Part shown: positions 17,470 through 26,992 of the stretch, one piece after another
Position numbering within the stretch: the first letter of the stretch is position 1
Layout of the letters: each line of letters begins with the position of its first letter
Assembly (NCBI RefSeq): GCF_900114995.1
Contig: NZ_FOUX01000002.1
Location: 1,364,001-1,428,000, forward strand
Length of the DNA stretch: 64,000 nucleotides
Source of the DNA: Chitinophaga sp. YR627
Lineage (GTDB): Bacteria > Bacteroidota > Bacteroidia > Chitinophagales > Chitinophagaceae
Direction: 5' to 3'
Program-made: the position numbers and the translations under genes
Notes under the pieces: model-generated
The model's database searches: none
Told to the model about the DNA's origin: nothing
Seen by the model: only the letters and a program-made list of their open reading frames with translations

Positions 17470-17702
17470 CTTTTTTTATTCCAGGTCATCAGGCGTCTAG
17501 CGATCATTCAGACACTATTCAACTCTCTTTTACATAAAGATGACCTGCGAATCTGCCCAATGCTTTCCAACTGTTTATTCGCGTGATTGTCCGGTTTCTG
17601 TATTCATTAAAAGATGAATAGTTGAATACTGTTGATTATGTATTATTTGTTGCGTACTATTGTACCGGCAATTTTATTTAAAAAGGACTAAATCATTTCA
17701 CA

Positions 17703-18353
17703 ATGAAATTCTTCATAGATACTGCAAACCTTGCACAGATAAAAGAAGCAAACGACCTTGGCGTTCTTGACGGTGTTACCACCAACCCTTCCCTGATGGC
17801 TAAAGAAGGCATCAAAGGAGAAGCGAACATCCTCAAGCATTATGAAACAATTTGCGAGCTGGTAGATGGTCCTATCAGTGCAGAAGTGTTGTCTACCGAC
17901 TTCAATTCAATCATCGAAGAAGGTAAGAAACTGGCTGCTATCCACCCGAACATCGTGGTGAAAGTGCCAATGATCAGAGACGGTGTGAAAGCGCTGAAAT
18001 GGTTCACGGACAACGGTATCAAAACAAACTGTACACTGGTATTCTCTGCTGGTCAGGCGATCCTGGCTGCTAAAGCAGGCGCCAGCTTTGTATCTCCTTT
18101 CATCGGTCGTATCGATGACAGCAACTGGGATGGTGTTGACCTGATCGCCCAGATCGCTCAGATCTACAGCCTGCAGGGCTTCAAAACTGAAATCCTGGCA
18201 GCTTCTATCCGTACACCACTGCACATCATCAAATGTGCTGAAGTTGGTGCTGATGTTTGTACCTGCCCACTGGATTCTATCCTGGGTCTGCTGAAACACC
18301 CGCTGACTGACATCGGTCTCGCCAAATTCCTGGAAGACGCGAAAAAAATGTAA
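17703..18353 (+). CDS. fsa: Transaldolase-like fructose-6-phosphate aldolase
   Basis: The 216-aa enzyme starts MKFFIDTANLAQIKEANDLG and contains DGVTTNPSLMAKEG (about 24-37), VVKVPM with the Schiff-base Lys (about residue 86), and SPFIGRIDD (about 131-139). Length and motifs match the short TalC/FSA group rather than the long transaldolases. It either acts in the pentose phosphate pathway or splits fructose-6-phosphate; the residues visible do not separate these. It is preceded by the SRP RNA and followed by a strong terminator. Confidence 0.92.
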   Translation: MKFFIDTANLAQIKEANDLGVLDGVTTNPSLMAKEGIKGEANILKHYETICELVDGPISAEVLSTDFNSIIEEGKKLAAIHPNIVVKVPMIRDGVKALKWFTDNGIKTNCTLVFSAGQAILAAKAGASFVSPFIGRIDDSNWDGVDLIAQIAQIYSLQGFKTEILAASIRTPLHIIKCAEVGADVCTCPLDSILGLLKHPLTDIGLAKFLEDAKKM

Positions 18354-18375
18354 TCGTACTTTTAGATGGTATACT

Positions 18376-18409
18376 CCCCGGTGCACGCCATGCATCGGGG
18401 ATTTTTTTT
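18376..18409 (+). terminator. Intrinsic terminator after fsa
   Basis: 18376-18385 pairs with 18391-18400 (one G-T pair) and eight T residues follow at 18402-18409. Confidence 0.88.
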
Positions 18410-18493
18410 GCCCGGAATTCCTCTTTTCCTACCTATTTTTGCACATTCTTTATCTCTTTCACAATAAACTTTCATTCTTTTCTGAAAGTATTG

Positions 18494-18501
18494 TAAATTT
18501 G
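18494..18501 (+). promoter_or_regulatory. Possible -7 box for the NADH dehydrogenase gene
   Basis: TAAATTTG fits the -7 pattern about 100 bases before the start at 18601. No TTTG at the proper distance is seen, so this is tentative. Confidence 0.35.
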
Positions 18502-18600
18502 ATATGCGTTTATAACTTCCGGCGTTTGAATACATAGTGTTGCAAAGAGAACAACACGATCATTTTTGATTTATTTCTCTGATTGCTAAATGATTGTATT

Positions 18601-19917
18601 ATGATTCAACCGAATATTCCGGAAACTGGTCAACCTCGTGTAGTAATTGTTGGTGGTGGCTTTGGAGGTATCAACCTCGCTAAGAAACTCAAACACGCCC
18701 CTGTTCAGGTAGTAATGCTCGACAGGAATAATTATCACCTTTTCCAGCCCCTCCTCTACCAGGTATCCACTGCCGGTCTTGAAACTGATAGTATTGCATT
18801 CCCCCTGCGCGGTATCTTTAAAAACCAATCCAATTTCATTTTCAGAATGGCCGAAGTAACCGGTGTACGTCCGGCGGAAAACATACTGGAAACAGGGATC
18901 GGTGAACTGAAATACGATTACCTCGTATTTGCAACTGGTAGTAATACCAACTTCTTTGGCAACAAGATCATTGAAGAACATGCGATCGGTATGAAGTCGC
19001 TCATAGAGGCAGTGCAGATCCGTAACTATGTGATCAAACAATTTGAAGAAAGTTTACTGCTGAAAGATGAAGCACAGATCAAGGCAAAACTAAGCTTCGT
19101 AATGGTGGGTGGCGGTCCTACCGGTGTTGAGCTGGCAGGCGCATTCGCTGAATTACGTAAATATATCATGCCGAAAGATTATCCGGAACTGCCGGTATCT
19201 TACATGAATATCTATCTCATTGAAGGTAGCAACCGTATTCTGAACGGTATGAGTGAACATTCCTCTCAGAAATCACTGGAAAGTTTACAGAAACTGGGCG
19301 TAAACGTACTGTGCAATGCCGTTGTAAAAGAATACGATGGTAAAACACTGGTATTAAGCAATGGTGAAACCCTCAGCACACAGTCCCTCCTGTGGGCGGC
19401 TGGTGTAAAAGGTGTTCCTGTAGCAGGTATTCCGGCTGATGTCATTCTGCCAAACGGGCGTATCCAGGTGAATGAATTCAACCTGGTCAATAATACACAG
19501 AATATCTACGCGATCGGTGATATCGCCCAGATGGTGAATGATCCGAAATTCCCAAGAGGTTATCCGATGGTGGCACAGGTAGCAATTCAGCAGGGTGCTA
19601 ATCTTGCAGAAAACCTCCTTAAAACCATCAAATCTTCCGGACAGGCGCTGAAACCGTTTAAATACAAGGACCTCGGTAGCATGGCTACTATCGGTCGTAA
19701 CCACGCCGTAGCCGAATTCGCAGGTATGAAACTGAGCGGATTTATGGCCTGGATGGTATGGATGGCAGTGCACCTGATGACCCTTTTAGGCTTCAGGAAC
19801 AAGCTGGTGGTCTTCAGTAACTGGTTCTATCGTTACTTTACCTTTGATCGTGGTACGCGTATTATTATCAAACGCGGCGCCGCGAATATTGTGAAGCTGC
19901 GTCAGACCGTCAATTAG
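18601..19917 (+). CDS. ndh: Type II NADH dehydrogenase (NDH-2)
   Basis: I use the ATG at 18601 (438 aa), close to the family start, rather than the ATG at 18583. The FAD site is VVIVGGGFGGINLAKKL (about residues 15-31); the NAD site is VMVGGGPTGVELAGAFAEL (about 168-186); the second FAD segment is IYAIGDIAQM. The C-terminus has a hydrophobic helix MAWMVWMAVHLMTLLGF that attaches it to the membrane. It passes electrons from NADH to quinone without pumping protons. Confidence 0.93.
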   Translation: MIQPNIPETGQPRVVIVGGGFGGINLAKKLKHAPVQVVMLDRNNYHLFQPLLYQVSTAGLETDSIAFPLRGIFKNQSNFIFRMAEVTGVRPAENILETGIGELKYDYLVFATGSNTNFFGNKIIEEHAIGMKSLIEAVQIRNYVIKQFEESLLLKDEAQIKAKLSFVMVGGGPTGVELAGAFAELRKYIMPKDYPELPVSYMNIYLIEGSNRILNGMSEHSSQKSLESLQKLGVNVLCNAVVKEYDGKTLVLSNGETLSTQSLLWAAGVKGVPVAGIPADVILPNGRIQVNEFNLVNNTQNIYAIGDIAQMVNDPKFPRGYPMVAQVAIQQGANLAENLLKTIKSSGQALKPFKYKDLGSMATIGRNHAVAEFAGMKLSGFMAWMVWMAVHLMTLLGFRNKLVVFSNWFYRYFTFDRGTRIIIKRGAANIVKLRQTVN

Positions 19918-19990
19918 GTCAATAAAGAATTAGGAATTAACAATTAAGAATTGTGGAGAAAGTGCCGTCAAACTGGACCTCCTGATTGAA

Positions 19991-20050
19991 GAAAATAAAA
20001 AGACAAAGGCCAGTTGGTAGGTACCAACTGGCCTTTGTCTTTTTATTTTC
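19991..20050. terminator. Bidirectional terminator, 29-bp perfect stem
   Basis: 19991-20019 is the exact reverse complement of 20022-20050. The G/C core AGGCCAGTTGGTA is flanked by A/T tracts on both sides, serving ndh on the plus strand and the T9SS plug gene on the minus strand. Confidence 0.93.
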
Positions 20051-20060
20051 GGTTGATGAG

Positions 20061-21353
20061 TTACTTACGGCTTAATATAGAGTTCAGTGTAGTAGTTGTC
20101 ACAAGTTCATCTGCACGACCGCCTAATGCGCGATAGTAAACGAGAATGGTATAGTTATTCTCTGTTTCCCACCAGTCGCCTTCTGTCAGTTTTGTATCTG
20201 CTTTACTACCAGCAATGGTATTATCTACTAACGCATATACGTAGTTATAAAAACCCTGTTTCAGAAACAGCGAACCTTCATAGGATTTGGTCGCAGGATT
20301 GAAGACCAGTCGTGTATTATCATTACACTCATAGTTGGTCAGCTCTCCCAGGATATACATGCTGTAGCCCGCATATGGCTCTGGTACAGGATAAGAGAAA
20401 TGCACAGTAGCATAATCCCCTTCAAAGAAAGGATTGTAATCATCCAGTGTAGCCAGATAATACAGTCCATTGATATCTTTGATAAACTGATACATCTTCC
20501 CTCCTCTTTCGAAATCCGGTAACGCAAAAATATCTGTATGATCTTTTGCGTACTCTGTATTTCTCACGCGTTCGGTCTGCAAACGGAAACTCCGCAGATC
20601 TATCCAGCGCCACTCTTTACCCGCAGGCATGACACAATCCACTTCCCAGTTATATTCCAGGATATTTCCCTTGATGAAGAGCGGACGTGGGAATTTGATG
20701 GCATTATCCCAACGGTAGTTTTGCAGGATCACGACTTTCATCTGATCGAAAGGATTTACCACATTCAGGCCTCCCATATTCACAGAAAAATTGATCTTCT
20801 GGTGGGTACGGAAGATCTTTGGCGTCACCGGCTGCTGAATAAAACCGCTTACGCCTGCTTTATTGCCCACCACCAGCATACGACGGGTGAATGCCAGCTG
20901 ACTGGTATCACTATCCATATATACTTTCAGGAGATAGTTACCTGATCTTGTAGGATAACAGTTTTGATTCGGTAACTGTACCGTCCAGTGTGTATACTTC
21001 TGCAGGGCAATACTGGAAAAGCGATAATCCTGGATCCTGTTTTCCGAAAAACCACGCAGGTATTCCACCTGTGTGATCTGTGCAGGCGTCCAGTCGGCAT
21101 TACACAAAACGAAGGTATAGAAGTAGTTCTTTACATCATTGTCCAGGTCATCAAAGCTGAGTTCCAGTTTCTCATCGCCATTCAACGTGATAATAGGATA
21201 ACTCAGCTGGTCGCCGGCCTGATTCAGTTTAACTGACTGAATATTATTGTAGTATACGTGGTCAGGCCCAATGGTATTTTCCTGCGCCGCTACAGGCAGA
21301 ACGTACACCAGCAAACACATTACAGGTATACAGAAGAGGGATTTTAACTTCAT
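20061..21353 (-). CDS. Type IX secretion system plug protein (DUF5103)
   Basis: A 430-aa secreted protein with a signal peptide (MKLKSLFCIPVMCLLVYVLP, cleavage near AAQ). The sequence GPDHVYYNNIQSVKLNQAGD opens the DUF5103 domain, and FVLCNADWTPAQITQVEYLR, FSENRIQDYRFS and MYILGELTNYECND are typical of this family. In Flavobacterium the plug closes the SprA translocon on the periplasmic side. Presence suggests the host uses type IX secretion and perhaps gliding. Family assignment is firm; role by homology. Confidence 0.9.
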   Translation of the reverse strand: MKLKSLFCIPVMCLLVYVLPVAAQENTIGPDHVYYNNIQSVKLNQAGDQLSYPIITLNGDEKLELSFDDLDNDVKNYFYTFVLCNADWTPAQITQVEYLRGFSENRIQDYRFSSIALQKYTHWTVQLPNQNCYPTRSGNYLLKVYMDSDTSQLAFTRRMLVVGNKAGVSGFIQQPVTPKIFRTHQKINFSVNMGGLNVVNPFDQMKVVILQNYRWDNAIKFPRPLFIKGNILEYNWEVDCVMPAGKEWRWIDLRSFRLQTERVRNTEYAKDHTDIFALPDFERGGKMYQFIKDINGLYYLATLDDYNPFFEGDYATVHFSYPVPEPYAGYSMYILGELTNYECNDNTRLVFNPATKSYEGSLFLKQGFYNYVYALVDNTIAGSKADTKLTEGDWWETENNYTILVYYRALGGRADELVTTTTLNSILSRK

Positions 21354-21490
21354 AATCGCATTTCAAGTAAGCATTAAGGTACTATTTTTTCAACTTGTAC
21401 AACGCGATGGCCCTGTTCTTTCGTATGATAACGGTACCGGCGGTCCTGCCTGTGAAAGGCGGGTATAGAACTGTTTAGGATTATATTCAA

Positions 21491-21498
21491 TACATTTG
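21491..21498 (+). promoter_or_regulatory. -7 box directly before the permease start
   Basis: TACATTTG ends four bases before the ATG at 21503, which implies transcription starting at or next to the start codon. No TTTG at 19-21 bases upstream is visible. Confidence 0.5.
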
Positions 21499-21502
21499 TC
21501 GC

Positions 21503-22735
21503 ATGCGTTTATCTCTATTTGTCGCCAGACGGATCGCATTTAACCGGTCCTCTTCCTTTTCGAGGTTTATCATCAACATAGCTGTTGTCGCTACTGCTAT
21601 CAGCGTGGCGGTCATGATACTGGCGGTAGCACTGGTAAACGGCTTTCAGCAGGTAATCCAGCAGAAAATATTCAGTTTCTGGGGACATATCCACATTACC
21701 CAGTATCAGCCAAATGCGGGTCCGCTCACAGAACAGGTACCCTTTACGGCTGACAGCACTATTGTGGAACGCCTGAAAAAGATCAAAGGCATTACCACAG
21801 TCAATGCATATGCTACCAAATCTGCGATTGTGAAGGCGGAAAAGGATCTGGAAGGTGTTATCTTCAAAGGTGTGGACCGTCACTACGACTGGAACCATCT
21901 GCAGCAATTCCTGCAGGAAGGCCGTCCTATCCGGTATAATGACAGTAGTTATGCACCGGAAGTCATGATCTCTGTGAGTCTGGCAAAGGAATTAAAGCTG
22001 AAATTGCATGATCCGCTGATCGTTTATTTCATACAGGGCGCAGGTCAGCCGCCAAGAGCACGTAAACTGACAGTAGGCGGTATCTTTAAAACAGGTATTG
22101 AAGAATATGATAAAACGTATATTCTGGGTGATCTGGAGCTGATACGCAAACTGAATGACTGGAAACCTGGCAGCATTGCCGGATATGAGGTATTCACAGA
22201 TGATTACCGCAATATCCAGCAGATCGCTACGGAAGCCTATGATGTAATACCGGAGACCTTATTCATGCGTTCCATCCAGGAGATCTATCCCAATATCTTT
22301 GCCTGGCTGCGTCTCCAGAATAAAAATGAGATCATCATACTGGTAATCATGTCTATCGTAGCAGTTATCAATATGATCACTGCTATCCTCATACTGATCC
22401 TGGAGCGCACAAATATGATCGGTATTGTAAAGGCATTGGGAATGCGCAGCTTCAATATTCAGAAAATCTTCATTTATCAGGCGGGTTATATAGTGCTGGC
22501 GGGTATCATACTGGGCAATATCCTGGGCATCGGTATTGCTGTTCTGCAGCAAACCACCGGTTTCTTCAAACTGCCGGAAGAGTCCTATTATATGTCAGTG
22601 GCCGCAATTTCCCTGCACTGGTGGGAAGTGCTGGCGATTAATGCAGGTACACTGCTGATATGTTTGCTGGTACTTATTATACCTTCACGGGTGATCCGGA
22701 GAATTACCCCGGTAAAAGCTATTCAGTTCAAATAA
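21503..22735 (+). CDS. FtsX-type ABC transporter permease (LolC/E-like)
   Basis: The 410-aa protein begins MRLSLFVARRIAF and has an N-terminal membrane helix (about 20-45), a large periplasmic domain (46-270) and three C-terminal helices (about 275-300, 325-350, 375-400). The FtsX-domain segment IILVIMSIVAVINMITAILI and ERTNMIGIVKALGM are typical of LolC/LolE and MacB-like permeases. The ATP-binding partner is not adjacent. Lipoprotein release is the likely role. Confidence 0.9.
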   Translation: MRLSLFVARRIAFNRSSSFSRFIINIAVVATAISVAVMILAVALVNGFQQVIQQKIFSFWGHIHITQYQPNAGPLTEQVPFTADSTIVERLKKIKGITTVNAYATKSAIVKAEKDLEGVIFKGVDRHYDWNHLQQFLQEGRPIRYNDSSYAPEVMISVSLAKELKLKLHDPLIVYFIQGAGQPPRARKLTVGGIFKTGIEEYDKTYILGDLELIRKLNDWKPGSIAGYEVFTDDYRNIQQIATEAYDVIPETLFMRSIQEIYPNIFAWLRLQNKNEIIILVIMSIVAVINMITAILILILERTNMIGIVKALGMRSFNIQKIFIYQAGYIVLAGIILGNILGIGIAVLQQTTGFFKLPEESYYMSVAAISLHWWEVLAINAGTLLICLLVLIIPSRVIRRITPVKAIQFK

Positions 22736-22774
22736 AGCCGGTAAATTATTGTTTTGATGCCGTTTAGATAAGGC

Positions 22775-22824
22775 TTATCCTACGTTAATCTTACGTTCAT
22801 GAACGTAGGATTAACGTAGGATAA
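22775..22824. repeat. 50-bp palindrome built of 11-bp units
   Basis: The 50 bases read nearly the same on both strands, with one G-T pair and no loop (centre TTCATGAA). The arms consist of 11-bp units of the type TCCTACGTTAA and TCTTACGTTCA followed by their inverted copies. It lies between convergent genes, ahead of a normal terminator, so it does not serve termination alone. Two copies of ATATAAAAGCAT follow at about 22828-22862. Confidence 0.85.
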
Positions 22825-22864
22825 CAAATATAAAAGCATCATCAGACCGAATATAAAAGCATAT

Positions 22865-22905
22865 AAAAAAGGCGGTTGATCCTCTAAGGATCAGCCGCCT
22901 TTTTT
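22865..22905. terminator. Bidirectional intrinsic terminator
   Basis: GGCGGTTGATCC (22871-22882) pairs with GGATCAGCCGCC (22887-22898, one G-T pair), with an A-run before and a T-run after. It separates the permease gene from the RNA methyltransferase gene. Confidence 0.9.
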
Positions 22906-22922
22906 GTTATGAAGAAGTAGTT

Positions 22923-23669
22923 TTATATCAGTAATCTACCACAGATAATCCCTGCTGCCACACCTGCATTGAGTGACTCCGCGCCACCCAGCCGGGGAAT
23001 AGTGATCTTATGGGTGCTGGCAGCGATCACCGCCTCACTGAGTCCGCGGGACTCATTTCCGATCAGGATAATTCCCTCTTCCAGCTTCGAAAACTCCGTA
23101 ATATCACGCCCATGCAGCGTGGCTGCATAGGATGGAACACCAGCTTCCTTTATCAGGGTGCTGATATCACTTTCCAGGATCCTTACACGGGCAATACTCC
23201 CCATCGTAGCCTGGATAGTTTTTGGATTATAAGCATCTACACAGTCAGGCGAACAGATGATCTGACGGATACCGAACCAGTCGGCTATACGAATGATCGT
23301 GCCCAGATTACCCGGGTCCTGGATGGTTTCCAGTGCCAGCGATACGGTACCTTTCAGCGATCCGGGCGCTATTACAGGCGATCCGGGAATATCCAGCAAC
23401 GCAAGCGCCTGATTCGGCGTCGTGAGTGCAGACAGCTGTTTTAAGATGTTTTCGTCTACTTCCGTTACATTCACGGCTTTCGTACGATCCAGTAATGCCC
23501 TGTGAGTAGCGATCCAGGCGGAAGTTGCATAGACTTCTTTTACCGGAACGCCCTCCTGTAGCAGCTCAGGAACGATCTTATCGCCCTCTGCCATGAACTG
23601 GCCGGATTTTTGACGGTATTTTTTATGCTGTAATGATTGAATATACTTAATTTGCGCCTTCGACAACAT
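22923..23669 (-). CDS. SpoU/TrmH-family RNA 2'-O-methyltransferase
   Basis: The 248-aa enzyme has a substrate-binding N-domain (about 1-95) and a trefoil-knot SPOUT domain: ETIQDPGNLGTIIRIADWFG (motif 1, about 113-132), IILIGNESRGLS (motif 2, about 194-205) and IPRLGGAESLNAGVAAGIIC (motif 3). It methylates ribose in rRNA or tRNA; the exact site cannot be read. A complete promoter (23675-23705) ends five bases before the ATG. Confidence 0.93.
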   Translation of the reverse strand: MLSKAQIKYIQSLQHKKYRQKSGQFMAEGDKIVPELLQEGVPVKEVYATSAWIATHRALLDRTKAVNVTEVDENILKQLSALTTPNQALALLDIPGSPVIAPGSLKGTVSLALETIQDPGNLGTIIRIADWFGIRQIICSPDCVDAYNPKTIQATMGSIARVRILESDISTLIKEAGVPSYAATLHGRDITEFSKLEEGIILIGNESRGLSEAVIAASTHKITIPRLGGAESLNAGVAAGIICGRLLI

Positions 23670-23674
23670 AGAGC

Positions 23675-23705
23675 CAAACCTACATGAATTCTTTTAATCG
23701 GCAAA
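23675..23705 (-). promoter_or_regulatory. Promoter of the RNA methyltransferase gene
   Basis: On the minus strand TTTG (complement of 23702-23705), 19 bases, TAGGTTTG (complement of 23675-23682), then five bases and the ATG at 23669. The match is complete, and the message would have almost no leader. Confidence 0.75.
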
Positions 23706-23779
23706 GCCACCCGGATCTGGTCTCTATGGAAATAAACTGAAAACAAAGCTTCTAACTATTAATAATTGTATTGACTCTG

Positions 23780-26212
23780 ATGCAGCAGCGGCCACATAGT
23801 TCCCTTTTTATTTACCTGAACTATTTAATCATCCTGATGATTTCACTCGCGCTGGCTGCATGTTCCAATACAAAATACCTGCAGAAAAATCAGCTCCTGT
23901 ATATCGATGCGGATGTAGACGTCAAAGGGGAAGCCTCTTCTATTGACAAACAGGATATCCGCAGTTCTCTCTACTCCAAACAGCTGATGCTGCAACAGCC
24001 GAACTCACTCTTTGTCGGTACCCGTTTCAAAGTATGGCTCTACAACCAGAAACACAACGAGAAAAAATCCAACTGGTTCTGGAACCTGATGCTGTCGCCC
24101 CGCAACCTGGAAGATCCTGTGATCTACGATTCTACCAAAACAAAAGAATCTATCAAACGTATGGTCAGCTACCTGAATAATCAGGGCTACTTCTATGCAA
24201 CCATCGATCGTGTAGAGTCTATCAAAAGGCAGAAAGTCAGTGTGACCTATAAGGTGAATACAGGCAAAAATTTCGTGATCAATAAGATCTACTACGAAAT
24301 ACCAGATACCAATCTGCTGAAAATCGTAAAGGATAATGAGAAACTCGCGCTGATCAAAACCGGCATGCCTTATAAACAGGAAGTACTGGGTAGCGAGAGA
24401 GAGCGGCTGATGCGTGTGATACGTAATGCAGGTTATTACAAATTTGACCGTGACGCGATTGAATTCGAAATAGACACCCTCCATAAAAGCCTGTTCAGAA
24501 ACCTCATGAACCCATTCGAAGGTATCGTGAACGTGTACAATGAACGTAAAGGACAGGACAGACCGAAAATGGATATTTCCGTACGTATCTGGCATCCGGA
24601 AGACTCGTCTATCCGTTATGAGAAATATGTACTGGACAGCATCGTTGCTTACCCTGATTTCCCGGTGTATGGTAATAATGCGGATTCTATCTTCAAAACC
24701 ACACAGCGAAAAGAACTGACGATCCGTTACCGCCAGAATATCCTGAAGCCCGCGGTTTTACAGCGATCTATCCTGTTAAAAAGCGGTGATACCTTCTCCC
24801 AGCAACGTACCAATGATGCGATAAACAGACTGTATGACCTCGGTGCATGGCAGTTTGTGACACTTCAATACCGCGAAAGAAAGGATACGCCAAATACACT
24901 CAATACCTACATTTACCTGACTCCAAAACGTCGCCAGGAAATAGGGGCCAACTTTGAGGTCAGTACGAGCTCGGATTATCTTGTGGGTAGTGGTATCACT
25001 TTGAACTATAAACACCTGAATATCGGCCACTCTGCCACACAGCTGAACGTGAGTCTGAATACAGGTATTGAACTGATCCGTTCTCAGGGTGAATGGATGC
25101 TGCAATCGCAGGAGATCGGCGGACAGGTCAGTCTGATATTCCCGCGTTTTATCACACCTTTCCATATTGCACAGGGTACACGTTCGGCAGTAAGAACGAG
25201 ACTTACAGCGGGTGTTGATTACCTTACCCGTTCTTCGAAGTTTTACATTTCCAACGTGAATGCGTCCTTTGGTTATGAGTGGAACGCGTCACCTTATAAA
25301 CGCTGGATCGTAAAACCGATCTCCCTGAACTATGTTGGTGTAAACCTGAATGAGGTATTCCGTGAGACGGTGGTCAACCTGAACCCTTACCTGAAACGTA
25401 GTTTTGAACCGGCATTTATCGGCGGAGAAAACGTCACCTACATCTATAGCAATAACGACGCACTACATAAGAATCACTATTCCTATTTCCGCGCAAACGT
25501 AGAAGAGTCCGGCGCCTGGCTGAATGGTATCAACAGTTTGTGGGGCGCTGTTGCCAGCAACGGCAATGACCTGGAAACGATGACCAATATGCCGATCGCG
25601 AACTTCCTCAAACTGGAGGCCGATTACAGACATTACTGGTCCTTAACCAGCCATACGGTACTTGCTGCCCGTACTTATGGAGGTGTGGGTATCCCTTATG
25701 GCAAATCGGATGTAATGCCTTATATCCGTCAGTTTACAGCGGGTGGTCCTAACAGTATCCGTGCATGGCGACTGCGTACGCTGGGTCCTGGTATCTTTAA
25801 AGATAGCTCCTTAACAGCCAGTACATTCCCTGATCAGACGGGTGATATGAAACTGGAAGCGAATCTTGAATACCGTTTTGACCTGTTGCGTCTTTTTGAT
25901 GGCAGCATCAACCTGAAAGGCGCCACCTTCCTGGATATAGGTAATATCTGGATGCTGAGGAAAGATACCACCCGTCCCGGTGGTGAGTTCAGATTACAAA
26001 ACCTGTACAGAGATCTGGCGGTGGGTACCGGCGCCGGTTTAAGACTGGATTTCTCCTTCTTCCTCATCAGGCTTGACTGGGGAGTGCCGGTGAAAGTCCC
26101 TTATTTCAAAGGCAATAAAAGCGGCTGGTATCTGGGACAATGGCAACTGGGTAATGCTGACTGGCGCAGGGATAATATTATCTGGAACATTGCGATCGGT
26201 TATCCGTTCTAA
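23780..26212 (+). CDS. BamA/TamA-family outer membrane protein, lipoprotein form
   Basis: The ATG at 23780 gives 810 aa. The N-terminus holds a lipoprotein signal ending in LALAAC, so the mature protein would be lipid-anchored at Cys. POTRA-like regions cover about residues 40-330, and the 16-strand-type barrel about 380-810, closing on ...NIAIGYPF with a terminal Phe. The segment GGPNSIRAWRLRTLGPGIF matches the conserved L6 loop of the Omp85 family (usually VRGF/Y). This group probably inserts outer membrane proteins or moves lipids; it is shorter in POTRA number than BamA. Confidence 0.9.
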   Translation: MQQRPHSSLFIYLNYLIILMISLALAACSNTKYLQKNQLLYIDADVDVKGEASSIDKQDIRSSLYSKQLMLQQPNSLFVGTRFKVWLYNQKHNEKKSNWFWNLMLSPRNLEDPVIYDSTKTKESIKRMVSYLNNQGYFYATIDRVESIKRQKVSVTYKVNTGKNFVINKIYYEIPDTNLLKIVKDNEKLALIKTGMPYKQEVLGSERERLMRVIRNAGYYKFDRDAIEFEIDTLHKSLFRNLMNPFEGIVNVYNERKGQDRPKMDISVRIWHPEDSSIRYEKYVLDSIVAYPDFPVYGNNADSIFKTTQRKELTIRYRQNILKPAVLQRSILLKSGDTFSQQRTNDAINRLYDLGAWQFVTLQYRERKDTPNTLNTYIYLTPKRRQEIGANFEVSTSSDYLVGSGITLNYKHLNIGHSATQLNVSLNTGIELIRSQGEWMLQSQEIGGQVSLIFPRFITPFHIAQGTRSAVRTRLTAGVDYLTRSSKFYISNVNASFGYEWNASPYKRWIVKPISLNYVGVNLNEVFRETVVNLNPYLKRSFEPAFIGGENVTYIYSNNDALHKNHYSYFRANVEESGAWLNGINSLWGAVASNGNDLETMTNMPIANFLKLEADYRHYWSLTSHTVLAARTYGGVGIPYGKSDVMPYIRQFTAGGPNSIRAWRLRTLGPGIFKDSSLTASTFPDQTGDMKLEANLEYRFDLLRLFDGSINLKGATFLDIGNIWMLRKDTTRPGGEFRLQNLYRDLAVGTGAGLRLDFSFFLIRLDWGVPVKVPYFKGNKSGWYLGQWQLGNADWRRDNIIWNIAIGYPF

Positions 26213-26232
26213 TTATTTTCTTCTTTCAATAG

Positions 26233-26263
26233 AAAAAGCCTGATCAGACGATCAGGCTTTTTT
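26233..26263. terminator. Bidirectional intrinsic terminator
   Basis: AAAAAGCCTGATC pairs with GATCAGGCTTTTT around loop AGAC, between the barrel gene and truB. Confidence 0.9.
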
Positions 26264-26289
26264 ATACGTACTAATTCACAATTGTCTGA

Positions 26290-26988
26290 TTAAGATTTCG
26301 CTTTGAAAGTGCCACCCAGTTCTTCCACAAATTTCTCTATCTCCCAGGCATCTTCCAGTTTAAACGCACCGATCCTTGTTCTGCAAAGACTGCTCATATA
26401 ACCACCTACGCCCAGTGCTGCGCCAAAATCATTGGCCAGTGAGCGAATGTAGGTACCGGTGCTGCATACTACGCGGAAGTGTATTACCGGCAATGCAATG
26501 GCTGTAATTTCAAATTCCTTTATCACGATGGTACGCGGTTCTACTTTCACCTCTACGCCTTTTCTTGCCAGTTCATAGATAGGTTTTCCATTTTGTTTAA
26601 TGGCAGAGTGAATAGGCGGTAACTGCTGTAATTCACCAATGAACTGTCTGGTCGTATCATGTATCAGCTGTTCGGTAATACCGTCCAGTGGTTTAAAATC
26701 TGTTGGTTCAGATTCCAGATCGTAAGTGGGCGTAGTGGCGCCTATAGTGAAAGTACCGGTATATTCTTTTTCCTGCGCCTGGTACTCATTGATCTTTTTT
26801 GTCATTTTACCTGTACAGCAGATCAGCAGACCCGTTGCCAGCGGATCGAGGGTACCGGCGTGACCAGTCTTGGCTTTTGTCGTGTTCCTTATCTTTCTTA
26901 CGATATCGAAAGACGTCCATTTCAAAGGCTTGTTGATCAACACCACCTGTCCTTCTTCGTAAATATTTTTTTCAGCAGTCTGATTCAT
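26290..26988 (-). CDS. truB: tRNA pseudouridine-55 synthase
   Basis: Starting at the ATG at 26988 (232 aa) the protein reads MNQTAEKNIYEEGQVVLINK. The open frame reaches 27081, but that part overlaps the promoter box and lacks family likeness. KTGHAGTLDPLATGLLICCT (about residues 40-59) carries the catalytic Asp; RSLANDFGAALGVGGYMSSL is the second conserved block. TruB makes pseudouridine 55 in the T loop of tRNA. The C-terminal PUA domain of the E. coli enzyme is absent, as in many Bacteroidota. Confidence 0.95.
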   Translation of the reverse strand: MNQTAEKNIYEEGQVVLINKPLKWTSFDIVRKIRNTTKAKTGHAGTLDPLATGLLICCTGKMTKKINEYQAQEKEYTGTFTIGATTPTYDLESEPTDFKPLDGITEQLIHDTTRQFIGELQQLPPIHSAIKQNGKPIYELARKGVEVKVEPRTIVIKEFEITAIALPVIHFRVVCSTGTYIRSLANDFGAALGVGGYMSSLCRTRIGAFKLEDAWEIEKFVEELGGTFKAKS

Positions 26989-26992
26989 CCCG

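Noticed and set aside
23540..23746. Small upstream minus-strand gene before the RNA methyltransferase
   Set aside because: The frame overlaps the methyltransferase start and its full promoter and has no family likeness.
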